In this document: positions 17,366 to 24,823 of the stretch, piece after piece
How the letters are laid out: the number at the start of each line of letters is the position of its first letter
How positions within the stretch are numbered: the stretch's first letter is position 1
From: Halospeciosus flavus
Lineage (GTDB): Archaea; Halobacteriota; Halobacteria; Halobacteriales; Halobacteriaceae
NCBI RefSeq assembly: GCF_029814175.1
Contig: NZ_CP122312.1
Coordinates: 1,798,001-1,862,000 of the forward strand
DNA length: 64,000 nucleotides
Direction of reading: 5' to 3'
Position numbers and translations under genes: made by a program
The notes under the pieces: generated by a model
The model's database searches: none
Told to the model about the DNA's origin: nothing
Seen by the model: the letters and a program-made list of their open reading frames with translations, nothing else

Positions 17366-17374
17366 CTCTTTAAG
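17366..17374 (+). promoter_or_regulatory. possible TATA box of the pilin pair
   Basis: CTCTTTAAG lies about 34-42 nt before the first pilin ATG at 17408, implying a short untranslated leader. A second AT-rich patch occurs at 17335-17350. Confidence 0.35.
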
Positions 17375-17585
17375 TAGGTGGCCGCCATCGTTCCGCTTGG
17401 ATAACACATGCAGATCGACAACCCACTCGACATGGACGACGATCGGGGTGTATCGCCGGTCATCGGCGCCATCCTGATGGTCGCCATCACGGTCATTCTC
17501 GCCGCCGTGATCGGGGCCTTCGTCCTCGACCTCGGCAGTCAGCTCGGTAGCACCGGTCCGCAGACACAGCTCGCTGTGAGTGATA

Positions 17586-17593
17586 ATTCGAGC
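17586..17593 (+). repeat. left target-site duplication (ATTCGAGC)
   Basis: ATTCGAGC immediately precedes the left end of the IS66 element and is repeated exactly at 19140-19147. Eight base pairs is the normal duplication size for IS66. Confidence 0.9.
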
Positions 17594-17691
17594 GTACGTG
17601 TTTAGCCCCAGATCGATTTCGGTAGTCTCTCGTAGGGACCGAGAAACAAATGACGTAGATCGATGCAACAGGCGAGTGAGTGTACCCTCGA

Positions 17692-17720
17692 GGGATGGTC
17701 TCCGGATCGGAGACCATCCC
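17692..17720 (+). repeat. 12-bp perfect hairpin upstream of the transposase
   Basis: GGGATGGTCTCC (17692-17703) pairs with GGAGACCATCCC (17709-17720) around a 5-nt loop. It ends 13 nt before the preferred transposase ATG at 17734. Such structures in insertion sequences can limit read-through expression; here that is inference. Confidence 0.6.
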
Positions 17721-17733
17721 GTCTCGTCTGTTC

Positions 17734-19131
17734 ATGACTTCTTCGGAGCCGACCAAAGAAGAGATCCTCGACCGTCTTGCTGCGCTTGAGGAAGAAAACG
17801 AAAAGCTCCGAGAGGAGAACAAGCGGCTCAGAGCCAAGCTTCGGTGGTACGAGGGACCCCATACACCGCCGAGCAAGGACCAATCGGACCAAGAGGAGTC
17901 GTCCTCGTCCGGCGGGGACGAGGACGACGAACAGCCACGGACTGACGGTGGCACGCCCGGCCGAATGTCTGGACACGACCCGGAATGGCGCGACGCTCCT
18001 GACCCAGATCGAGAAATCGAGGTCACCTGTGACTGCTGTCCAGACTGTGGTGAAGCGTTCGACGAGTCGGCGGGCGTCAGCCCCCGACTCGTCGAGGAAC
18101 TCCCTGATCCACAGCCACCGGAAGTCACACAGTACAACCGCCACCACTACGAGTGTCACTCCTGTGGTGCCGAGACTGTGGCCTCACACCCCGACTGCCC
18201 CGATGAGGGGCAGTTCGGGGTGAACGTCATCGCACAGGCGGCGCTCTCTCGGTACGACCACCGCCTTCCCTACCGGAAGATCGGCGACCGCTTCGAACAA
18301 CTCCACGGACTGGTGCTGTCAGGCGCGTCCGCGTGGCACGCGACCGAGCGCGCTGCGCGCGCCGGTCGCTGTAAGTACGAGCAGATTCGACGCCAGATCC
18401 AGCAAGCCGACGTCGTCCACATTGACGAGACTGGAATCAAACGCAACGGCGAACAGGCATGGATCTGGACGTTCACCACCGAGAACCACACGCTGTACGC
18501 GGTCAGGGAGAGTCGAGGAAGTGATGTTCCCGCGGAAGTCCTTGGCGAGGACTTCGCGGGAACGGTCGTCTGTGATGGCTGGACGGCGTATCCGGCTTTC
18601 AGCAGCAACCTCCAGCGGTGTTGGGCGCATATTCTCCGGGAGGCTGAAGACGCCGCCGAGAAGCAGGCGGAAGGCGAACCGATCTATCGTGCTCTCAAAC
18701 AGCTGTACGTCGCTCTCCAGACTCGGCTGGAGAGCGACTTGACAGTCCGTAAGCGAGCAGAACTCCAACGTGTGGCGCGGAGAGAGCTTGAATCGCTGAT
18801 AGAGCGGTCAGTTCCCGACGGACCAGTGGCAACACTACTTGGCAAGATCGAAGGAGGCCTTGACCACTGGCTCACCTTCATCGGTGAGCCAGCGGTCTCC
18901 CCAACGAACAACGCCGCTGAAAATGCGCTTCGTGAGCCAGTGGTTCTCCGGAAGCTCATCGGAACGCTCCGCAACGACCGCGGCATGTTTGTGCATGAGA
19001 CGCTGCTGTCCCTGCTGGCGACCTGCCGCCAGCAGGGACGCAATCCCTACGATGAGTTCAAGCGAATCGCTCGAGACAACGAGATGATTTCACGAGCTCA
19101 GGCTGTGCCCGCTGTTGCGTCCTCGGGGTAA
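17734..19131 (+). CDS. tnpC: IS66-family transposase (TnpC)
   Basis: The 465-residue transposase begins with a leucine-zipper-like coiled coil (residues 7-40), then an acidic Ser-rich linker. A zinc-finger-like region follows, with CDCCPDC (about 99-105) and CHSC (141-144), and then the DDE catalytic core: HIDETG (Asp231), VVCDGW (Asp281) and TNNAAENALR (Glu396). All catalytic residues are intact, so the element may be active. The frame is open to 17680; ATG 17734 (MTSSEPTKEE) fits the coiled-coil start and lies after the hairpin. The TAA stop at 19129-19131 lies inside the right terminal repeat. Confidence 0.92.
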   Translation: MTSSEPTKEEILDRLAALEEENEKLREENKRLRAKLRWYEGPHTPPSKDQSDQEESSSSGGDEDDEQPRTDGGTPGRMSGHDPEWRDAPDPDREIEVTCDCCPDCGEAFDESAGVSPRLVEELPDPQPPEVTQYNRHHYECHSCGAETVASHPDCPDEGQFGVNVIAQAALSRYDHRLPYRKIGDRFEQLHGLVLSGASAWHATERAARAGRCKYEQIRRQIQQADVVHIDETGIKRNGEQAWIWTFTTENHTLYAVRESRGSDVPAEVLGEDFAGTVVCDGWTAYPAFSSNLQRCWAHILREAEDAAEKQAEGEPIYRALKQLYVALQTRLESDLTVRKRAELQRVARRELESLIERSVPDGPVATLLGKIEGGLDHWLTFIGEPAVSPTNNAAENALREPVVLRKLIGTLRNDRGMFVHETLLSLLATCRQQGRNPYDEFKRIARDNEMISRAQAVPAVASSG

Positions 19132-19139
19132 ACACGTAC

Positions 19140-19147
19140 ATTCGAGC
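19140..19147 (+). repeat. right target-site duplication (ATTCGAGC)
   Basis: Exact copy of 17586-17593 at the right end of the IS66 element. Confidence 0.9.
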
Positions 19148-19429
19148 GAAACAATTGACAACGACGCTGACTCTCTAGTCATCGTTGAGCACAAAGGCGG
19201 TGACGACCTCAAGGAGGGGAACATCAACGTTATCGTCCAGAATGCGGATGGTGGGAACGTTAACGCAACGTGGAGCTTCGGTAGCGATAGTACCTTGAGT
19301 GTCGGCGAAACCTTCGATATTAAGGAAACGACTGACACTCTCACCAGTGGTCAGACCATCACCGTCAAGGTCATCCACGAGCCGTCGAACTCTGTCATCA
19401 CTTCGACGCAGGTGGAGGTGCAGTAACTA

Positions 19430-19957
19430 ATGCGCTCATTCAACCTCGACTTCAACGTCGACGACCGTGGTGTGTCACCAGTTATCGGTGTCATCCTGAT
19501 GGTCGCTATCACGGTCATCCTCGCAGCCGTTATCGGGGCCTTCGTCCTCGACCTCGGTAGTAACCTTGGTAGCACTGGACCAACGAGCCAGGTCTCTGTT
19601 ACAGACGCATCGGCGACATACAGTAACGACACGAATGCCTTCACAATCGAACACAAGGGAGGCAACGACCTGCTCTACAACGAGATGACGGTCATCATCC
19701 AAGAAGGCGGGTCGACTGTCGAAACCATCGAACCCACCAGCAACTATGGGGCCGACGCGCTCGCTCTCCGAGAGGGTGGGGGCGCTATCGTCACCGGCTC
19801 GTCTAAATCTGTCCGTACCTTCACGGTAGGCGAAACGTGGAACATCTACGACAAAGGGACTACGACGAACCTTAGTTCTGGCACGACCTACACTGTGAAA
19901 ATCGTCCACCAGCCGTCGAACTCGGTCATCACCTCGACACAGGTCGAGCTCAACTAA
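19430..19957 (+). CDS. archaeal type IV pilin
   Basis: This 175-residue prepilin has a 13-residue leader with the [10 protein letters not shown] cleavage site for PibD. The conserved hydrophobic helix [20 protein letters not shown] (haloarchaeal pilin H-domain, DUF1628/PF07790 type) follows, and then a Ser/Thr/Asn-rich beta domain ending [12 protein letters not shown]. It would form surface adhesion pili. It starts 3 nt after the stop of the disrupted pilin and is highly similar to it at both ends, differing in the middle. Transcription from the original promoter must now cross the insertion sequence, so expression may depend on the element. Confidence 0.9.
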   Translation: MRSFNLDFNVDDRGVSPVIGVILMVAITVILAAVIGAFVLDLGSNLGSTGPTSQVSVTDASATYSNDTNAFTIEHKGGNDLLYNEMTVIIQEGGSTVETIEPTSNYGADALALREGGGAIVTGSSKSVRTFTVGETWNIYDKGTTTNLSSGTTYTVKIVHQPSNSVITSTQVELN

Positions 19958-19968
19958 TTTAGCTCGCC

Positions 19969-19976
19969 TCTTTTTT
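19969..19976 (+). terminator. T-rich terminator after the pilin pair
   Basis: TCTTTTTT begins 12 nt after the pilin stop, following CTCGCC. Archaeal transcription commonly ends at such T tracts. It fits the end of the pilin transcript. Confidence 0.5.
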
Positions 19977-20085
19977 GTAGCAGCAGGGCCTGGATTTCAT
20001 CACCAGTTGCAAACGTATCTCTCCCGACTCCCAGCAGCCACCACCGACTCCACAGTCACCTCACCCGGCGCCGTCGACTACACAC

Positions 20086-20172
20086 GTGACGAAAGCAGCC
20101 ATCGTGAATCTCGCCGGCACCGAATCGCACAGTGCCCTCGTCGCCGACGACTACGAAGTCATCACGTACTGA
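20086..20172 (+). pseudogene. probable internally deleted relic of a DsrE-family gene
   Basis: An in-frame 28-residue open frame (GTG 20086 to TGA 20172) reads VTKAAIVNLAGTESH then SALVADDYEVITY. The first half resembles the start of haloarchaeal DsrE-like proteins (M-TKAA-V-LA-TE-H), and the second half resembles their extreme C terminus (LVADGYxVLTF). The roughly 80 residues between are missing. I infer a relic left by an internal deletion. The comparison is from memory, so confidence is modest. It is the only coding-like content in the 301-nt gap between the pilin and hsp20. Confidence 0.4.
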
Positions 20173-20258
20173 ACGACGCCGTTCCCGCAGGCTGTCGACC
20201 CGGCCGTCACACCCCCGGCCACCGCGTTCAAGTTCGAGCCATCCGGTGTTCCTCGTGT

Positions 20259-20738
20259 ATGGCGCGGAACCCGTTCGAGGAGATGCGACGGACGCTGGAG
20301 CGACTCAGCGAACAGTTCGAGCGACAGTTCGAGGGCGGCGAAGGAGGCGAAACGGCGCCCGCCGGCGTCTCGGGGAGCGCCTTCGGGACCGTCTCGGTCG
20401 ACATCGCCGAGTCGGACGACGCCTACGAGGTGACCGCGGACCTCCCCGGCTTCGAACCCGAGGACATCGACCTCAGCGTCCACGACGACGTCCTCCACGT
20501 CGAGGCGCGAAGCGAGAGCGAGTCCGAGACCGAAGCAACCGGCGCGGGCGAGGGCGAAGGCGAGGAAGAGCGCTCGGTCATCCGCAAAGAGCGCAGCACT
20601 CGCTCCATCCGCCGGCAGATTCGCCTCCCCGGCCCGGTCGACGAGGCGGGCGCCGAAGCGGAGTACCAGAACGGCGTCCTCACGGTGACACTACCGAAGG
20701 CCGAAGGGGAGGAGACACACTCCATCGAGATCCGCTGA
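20259..20738 (+). CDS. hsp20: Hsp20/alpha-crystallin small heat-shock protein
   Basis: This 159-residue ATP-independent chaperone has a helical N terminus (MARNPFEEMRRTLERLSEQF) and an alpha-crystallin domain from about residue 45. Conserved AYEVTADLPGFEPEDIDLSV and the late YQNGVLTVTLPKAE lie within that domain. An acidic insertion of Glu/Ser/Gly around residues 86-105 replaces the usual short loop, as often seen in haloarchaea. A longer frame starts at 20007, but its extra 84 residues are low-quality coding and overlap the DsrE relic, so ATG 20259 is preferred. Confidence 0.9.
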   Translation: MARNPFEEMRRTLERLSEQFERQFEGGEGGETAPAGVSGSAFGTVSVDIAESDDAYEVTADLPGFEPEDIDLSVHDDVLHVEARSESESETEATGAGEGEGEEERSVIRKERSTRSIRRQIRLPGPVDEAGAEAEYQNGVLTVTLPKAEGEETHSIEIR

Positions 20739-20824
20739 CCGGCCGCAGTCGACGCGGTTCCGTTCTTCTTTTCGCCGACGGCGCGTGACGGCGACGTAGT
20801 CGGTACGACGTCGAGGAAAGGAGC

Positions 20825-20924
20825 GGTGAGGTGAGGCAGGGTGTGGTGAAGTGAGGCGAGGTGCGGTGGAGTGAGGTGAGGTGGGTAGAGTGGGGCGAGG
20901 TACGGTGGAGAGAAGTGAAGAGAG
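20825..20924 (+). repeat. degenerate pentanucleotide tandem repeat (GGTGA-type)
   Basis: About 20 consecutive 5-nt units match GGTGA with point changes (GGTGA, GGTGA, GGCAG, GGTGT, GGTGA, AGTGA, GGCGA...). The strand is almost free of C and rich in GG runs. It lies between the convergent ends of hsp20 and the membrane protein gene at 20994. Confidence 0.75.
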
Positions 20925-20993
20925 AACGGCGGCACGTGAAGACGAGGTAGCGAGTCGAGACCGTCGTTCCAGGCGGCGAGCGGGGATTGGCGG

Positions 20994-21251
20994 CTACGCC
21001 GAGTCGTCGTCGGCGAGTGGCGGGTTCCAGAACGCGCAGTATCCGATCGCGGCGATGCCACCGAGACTCCCCGCGGAGACGCCGGCGTGCATGGGGAGGA
21101 ACTGACTCGCACCGACGAGCGCCCCGGCGACGAGCGCGAGCGGAATCGCGGCGAGAGCGGCATCGTAGACACCGACGGCAGCGAGCATCTGACGGAACTT
21201 TGCGAGTAGCGCCCGCGTATCAGATCGGTCTGGACCAGGGTCGACCAGCAT
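20994..21251 (-). CDS. small two-helix membrane protein
   Basis: This 85-residue protein has a short polar N terminus (MLVDPGPDRSDTRALLAK) and two hydrophobic segments around residues 24-44 and 50-70, ending in an acidic DDDSA. I do not recognise the family. The frame continues 14 codons further upstream to 21293, but ATG 21251 removes a basic stretch and is preferred. The 190 nt beyond it, up to the erythromycin-esterase gene, are AT-rich with no gene seen. Confidence 0.55.
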   Translation of the reverse strand: MLVDPGPDRSDTRALLAKFRQMLAAVGVYDAALAAIPLALVAGALVGASQFLPMHAGVSAGSLGGIAAIGYCAFWNPPLADDDSA

Positions 21252-21440
21252 ACCTACCACCCATCTCGTTCTAACGGACGGAACGGTTTTCATTATTGTG
21301 GCGGACCAACATATTTCTATTCAGAGAATATCTATTTGGAAACTCTACCCGACGTCAGAAAATCGGACGGGGGCGTCGGGTTGGTACAATGTACCACAGA
21401 ATAGTTGGAACGGCGGTAACTCTCCCCGGAGACCGACGGC

Positions 21441-22787
21441 TCAGAGACCCGATGGGTAGAGTTCGGGGACGTGTTCGCGTTCGGCGTGGAGGTCGACGGG
21501 GTGGAGCGCCGTCGTCTCGTCGAGGTGGAGGAAGGCGTCGTAGCGTTCGCGGAGGTCGGTCGGGACGTAGTTGCCCCCCTCGGCGGCGGGGTGGTAGACG
21601 ACGCCGACGGCGCGGTGGCCGCGGGGTTCCGCGAGGGCGTCGTCGTCCGCGACGTCGTCGGTGAACAGGAGGCGGTCTTCGCCGCCCGCGGCGTGGAAGA
21701 CGTCCTCGTAGCTCCCGGATTTCGCGGCGGGGAGGTCCATCTCCTCCATCGGGTCGCCCCACGCGTCCGCGGCGACGACCGACCCGCGGTGAGAGCCGAA
21801 GCCCACGACGGCGGTGTCGTCGTCGCCCCACTCCTCGCGGGCGAGTTGCCCGATGTTGATGCGGCCCTTCGACTCCATGTCCGTCGCGCGGGCGTCGCCG
21901 ACGTGCGTGTTGTGCGCCCAGACGATGGCCTTCCCGCCGTCGTGGTGGTCTTTGAGGCGGCCGAGCGTCTCGACCATGTGCTCGTCGCGGACGTTCCAGG
22001 AGTCGCCGTGTCCGCTCGCCATCGTGCGGTAGTAGTCCTCTGCGTTCTTCGCGACGAGCGCGTTCTGTTCGAGGTCGAACGCCTCCTCGTGGGTCTCGGC
22101 GTTCTCGACGGCCCGTTCGGCCGCCCGCTCGCGCATCGAGGTGAGCAACTCCACCACCTCGTCCTCGCAGGTCTTGGGGACCATTCGCGTCGACTTCGCG
22201 TACTCGCGGGCGTCCTCGCCGTAGGGTTCGAAACAGCGGAACGCCTCCTTCACCTCCTCGACGTGCTCGGGGTACTCGTCTTCGAGGTAGTCGAGCACCG
22301 CGTGCAACGACTCGAACAGTCCGTACACGTCGAGTCCGTAGAAGCCGACGCGGTCGGCGTCGTCCTCGAACTCCTCGTTGTGGAGGCGAAGCCACTCGAA
22401 GAACTCCGCCATCTCCCAGTTGGCCCACATCCACGTCGGCCAGCGCTCGAACCCGCCGAGGAGGTCGCGGACCGTCTCCGGACCGGACTCGTCCCCGCGG
22501 ACGAACTGGTTGGCGCGGTAGCAACTCGTCCAGTCGCCCTCGACGGCGACGAAGTCGAAGTCGTGTTCGCGTATCAGCCGCGCGCTCAACTGCGCTCGCC
22601 AGCGGTAGAACTCCGAGGTGCCGTGAGTCGCCTCACCCAGCAGGACACACTCGGCGTCGGCCACTCGCTCGACCAGGTCGTCGAGGTCGGCCGGCCCGTC
22701 GACGACGCGCGAGCGCTCGCGGACGTTTGCGGCCGCGCGGTCCACCCCGTCGGGTTCGGACCAGAACTTCCGTCCGGTGAGTGACAT
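21441..22787 (-). CDS. erythromycin esterase-family protein
   Basis: This 448-residue protein belongs to the EreA/ChaN-like erythromycin esterase superfamily. Hallmarks are LLGEATHGTSEFYRWRAQLS (catalytic Glu and His, about residues 49-68), VAVEGDWTSCYRANQF, VGFYGLDVYGLFES and IVWAHNTHVGDARATDM. Bacterial relatives hydrolyse macrolide lactones, but most chromosomal archaeal members have unknown substrates. Residues 350 to the end (DDVADDD...GVVYHPAAEGGNYVPT) complete the family fold. The frame stays open far upstream as Arg-rich shadow sequence; ATG 22787 begins MSLTGRKFWSEPDG, where homology starts. Confidence 0.85.
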   Translation of the reverse strand: MSLTGRKFWSEPDGVDRAAANVRERSRVVDGPADLDDLVERVADAECVLLGEATHGTSEFYRWRAQLSARLIREHDFDFVAVEGDWTSCYRANQFVRGDESGPETVRDLLGGFERWPTWMWANWEMAEFFEWLRLHNEEFEDDADRVGFYGLDVYGLFESLHAVLDYLEDEYPEHVEEVKEAFRCFEPYGEDAREYAKSTRMVPKTCEDEVVELLTSMRERAAERAVENAETHEEAFDLEQNALVAKNAEDYYRTMASGHGDSWNVRDEHMVETLGRLKDHHDGGKAIVWAHNTHVGDARATDMESKGRINIGQLAREEWGDDDTAVVGFGSHRGSVVAADAWGDPMEEMDLPAAKSGSYEDVFHAAGGEDRLLFTDDVADDDALAEPRGHRAVGVVYHPAAEGGNYVPTDLRERYDAFLHLDETTALHPVDLHAEREHVPELYPSGL

Positions 22788-22885
22788 ACACGACAGTCCG
22801 GACGGTCCGAGGAAATGTATGACGGCCGCCCCTCGTACGCCGCGCCCGGTGCACCGTTTTGTGTCTCCGCGCTGTAGCCTCGACC

Positions 22886-24193
22886 ATGCCCGACCTGGAC
22901 GACCCCGTCTCTCTCGGCGGCGTCGACCTCCCGAACCGCCTCTACCGGGCGCCTCTCCTGGAGTGCGCGGGGAACGGGCCGGACGCCGCCGAGACGCTCG
23001 TCGACGAACTCGAACCCGCCGCCGAATCCGGGGTGGGTCTGGTCTGCCAGGGCGCGACCATCGTCCGCGGCGAGGGCGGGTGTGCCGCGCCGAACATGAC
23101 CCGCGTCCACGACCCCGCGTTCGTCGCGGACCTCGACGTCGTCCCCGAGGCGGTCGAGTCCCACGGCGGCCGGGTGTTCGCCCAACTCGAACACGGCGGC
23201 CTCCGGAGCATGGAGACCTGGCACGCCGCCTACCACGAGGACCACCCCGACCTCGAACAACTCGCCGTCTCCGAGCCACCTCGCCTGCTCCGCGCGCTCG
23301 ACCGAACGGGCTTCCTCGACTACGACCCGCACGTCCTCACCACCGACGAGGTGTCCGACCTCGCTGCCGACTTCGGGCGCGCCGCGGAACGCCTGGTCGA
23401 CGCCGGCTACCACGGCATTCACGTCGCCGGCGCGAACATGGGCATCGTCCAGCAGTTCCTCTCACCGTACTACAACCGCCGCGACGACGAGTTCGCCGAC
23501 GGCTTCCACTTCCTCGAACGCCTCCACGACGAGATTCGCGACCGGGTCGGCGACGACGTGCCGATCATCACCAAAATCCCGGCGGAGACGGAGGTCCCAC
23601 CGTTCGTCCGCCGCCACCTCTCGCTCGCCGACGGTGTCGACCTCTGCGAGCGTGCGGCCGCGGCGGGCTTCGACGCCCTCGTCCCCGTCACGGGGTCGAC
23701 CTTCTGGGACACGAGCCTGATCCGGGGCGCGTTCCCGGAGCGCGCGTGGCGGGCCGGCCCGTTCGAGTCGGGCTACGAGGCGGCCTTCGGCGGGCCGCTG
23801 CGCTGGCGACTCATCGCGCTCGCCAACTGGGTGGAGGCGCGGCGCTACGACTTCGAACCCGCGTGGAACGCCGACTTCTGTCGGCGGGTGCGCGAACAGG
23901 TCGACGACGACGTCCCGGTCATGCTGGAGGGCGGCGTCCGCGAGCGCACGCGGATGGACGCCCTGCTCGGTGACGCCTGCGACCTCGTGGGCGTCGGCCG
24001 GCCCTTCTACGCGGAACCACGACTCGGGGCCGAACTCCTCGACGAGTCGGGGGCCGACGCGGTCGCCTGCGAGAACTGCAACAACTGCGTCGTCCCGCAG
24101 GCCACGGGCGCCGAGGGAGTGTGTCGGACGCCGGCCGTCCGGCGCGAGGCCGCCCGCCGTCGTCGCGAGCGGGAGACGGATAGAGAGTCGTGA
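22886..24193 (+). CDS. Old Yellow Enzyme-family NADH:flavin oxidoreductase
   Basis: This 435-residue FMN-dependent TIM-barrel enzyme resembles 2,4-dienoyl-CoA reductase-type OYEs. The start LGGVDLPNRLYRAPLLEC, then AQLEHGG and a LVDAGYHGIHVAGANMG segment, are typical; the usual HGAH active-site pattern is altered to HVAGAN. Four cysteines in CENCNNC...GVC near the C terminus resemble a residual iron-sulfur or zinc site. It reduces activated C=C bonds; the substrate is unknown. ATG 22886 is chosen over a TTG at 22859. It is divergent from the erythromycin-esterase gene. Confidence 0.8.
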   Translation: MPDLDDPVSLGGVDLPNRLYRAPLLECAGNGPDAAETLVDELEPAAESGVGLVCQGATIVRGEGGCAAPNMTRVHDPAFVADLDVVPEAVESHGGRVFAQLEHGGLRSMETWHAAYHEDHPDLEQLAVSEPPRLLRALDRTGFLDYDPHVLTTDEVSDLAADFGRAAERLVDAGYHGIHVAGANMGIVQQFLSPYYNRRDDEFADGFHFLERLHDEIRDRVGDDVPIITKIPAETEVPPFVRRHLSLADGVDLCERAAAAGFDALVPVTGSTFWDTSLIRGAFPERAWRAGPFESGYEAAFGGPLRWRLIALANWVEARRYDFEPAWNADFCRRVREQVDDDVPVMLEGGVRERTRMDALLGDACDLVGVGRPFYAEPRLGAELLDESGADAVACENCNNCVVPQATGAEGVCRTPAVRREAARRRRERETDRES

Positions 24194-24253
24194 GCACGGG
24201 ACACACGACGGGCGACAAAACCTACGGGGGACCATCACCAACTAGGGGTAGAC

Positions 24254-24784
24254 GTGCTCTCGACGCTCCCCGTCGTCCCGTCGCCGGACCTCCTCGTCCG
24301 CTCCGCGACCGGGTGGCCCGGTCTCGCGCTCATCCTCCTCTACTCGTTCCTCGTCGCGGTCGTCCTCCCCTTCCCCGGCGAACTCGTCCTCCTCGCGCCC
24401 ATCGAACTCGGCCTCCCCGGGTGGGGCGAACTCGCACTCGTCGTCGGCGTCAGCGCCGCCGGGAAGGCCGCCGGGAGCGTCTTCGCGCTCTCGCTCGGCA
24501 ACAGCGCGACGCGCACCGGCCACGCCCGGGACCTGTTCGAGCGCTTCCGCGTCGACGTCCTCGTCGCCCTCGAAGACCGACTGGGTGAGTTCGTGCGCGA
24601 CCACGGCTACCTCGGACTCACGGCCGCGCTCGCGGTCCCTGGCTCGCCCGACACCGTCTCGATATACGCGTTCAGCGCCGTCGAGACCGAGTACCCGAAG
24701 TTCGCCGCCGCCGCGTTCGTCGGGACCGTCCTCCGACTCCTCGTCGTGGTCGGCATCGCGGGGGGACTCCTGGCAGTCGTGTAA
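24254..24784 (+). CDS. DedA/VTT-family membrane protein (second copy)
   Basis: This 176-residue polytopic membrane protein with a GTG start is a paralogue of the protein at 2398-2958. Shared landmarks are LYSFLVAVVLPFPGELVLLAP, a GKAAGSVFAL segment, an HGYLGLTAALAVPGSPDTVSIYAF block and a C-terminal hydrophobic helix. The role is probably in membrane lipid or envelope homeostasis. It is separated from the OYE gene by 60 nt and from the acyl-CoA dehydrogenase by 39 nt. Confidence 0.8.
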   Translation: MLSTLPVVPSPDLLVRSATGWPGLALILLYSFLVAVVLPFPGELVLLAPIELGLPGWGELALVVGVSAAGKAAGSVFALSLGNSATRTGHARDLFERFRVDVLVALEDRLGEFVRDHGYLGLTAALAVPGSPDTVSIYAFSAVETEYPKFAAAAFVGTVLRLLVVVGIAGGLLAVV

Positions 24785-24791
24785 CGACAAC

Positions 24792-24799
24792 GTTTATTC
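24792..24799 (+). promoter_or_regulatory. TATA box of the acyl-CoA dehydrogenase gene
   Basis: GTTTATTC is 25-32 nt before the ATG at 24824, in an AT-rich gap, and fits a leaderless promoter. Confidence 0.55.
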
Positions 24800-24823
24800 C
24801 CTATATTCCTCTCTCTTCGAACG

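Larger units (their letters stand above)
17594..19139 (+). mobile_element. IS66-family insertion sequence (1546 bp)
   Basis: The element starts GTACGTGTTTAGCCCCAG and its right end, read in reverse complement, is GTACGTGTTTACCCCGAG. These are terminal inverted repeats with 2 mismatches in 18. It carries only a TnpC-type transposase gene and none of the tnpA/tnpB accessory genes, as in the simple IS66 subgroup common in archaea. It is flanked by identical 8-bp target duplications. Its base composition is visibly less GC-rich than the surrounding chromosome. Because the target duplication is perfect and the broken pilin frame has no other lesion, insertion looks recent. Confidence 0.93.
17408..19426 (+). 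pseudogene. type IV pilin gene split by an IS66 element
   Basis: The 5' part (17408-17593) encodes an archaeal type IV pilin N terminus: a short acidic leader, the [10 protein letters not shown] prepilin-peptidase site, then the hydrophobic assembly helix [20 protein letters not shown]. The 3' part (19148-19426) encodes the beta-rich tail ending [12 protein letters not shown]. Joining base 17593 directly to 19148 restores one uninterrupted 154-residue frame across ...AVSDNSS-ETIDND.... The tail is closely similar to the intact neighbour at 19430. As it stands, the N-terminal piece reads six codons' worth into the element and ends at TAG (17603-17605), giving a 65-residue fragment. Confidence 0.9.

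Noticed and set aside
17408..17605. A 65-residue stand-alone small pilin
   Set aside because: The last codons and the TAG come from the IS66 terminus. The frame continues beyond the element, so it is a disrupted gene, not a mini-pilin.
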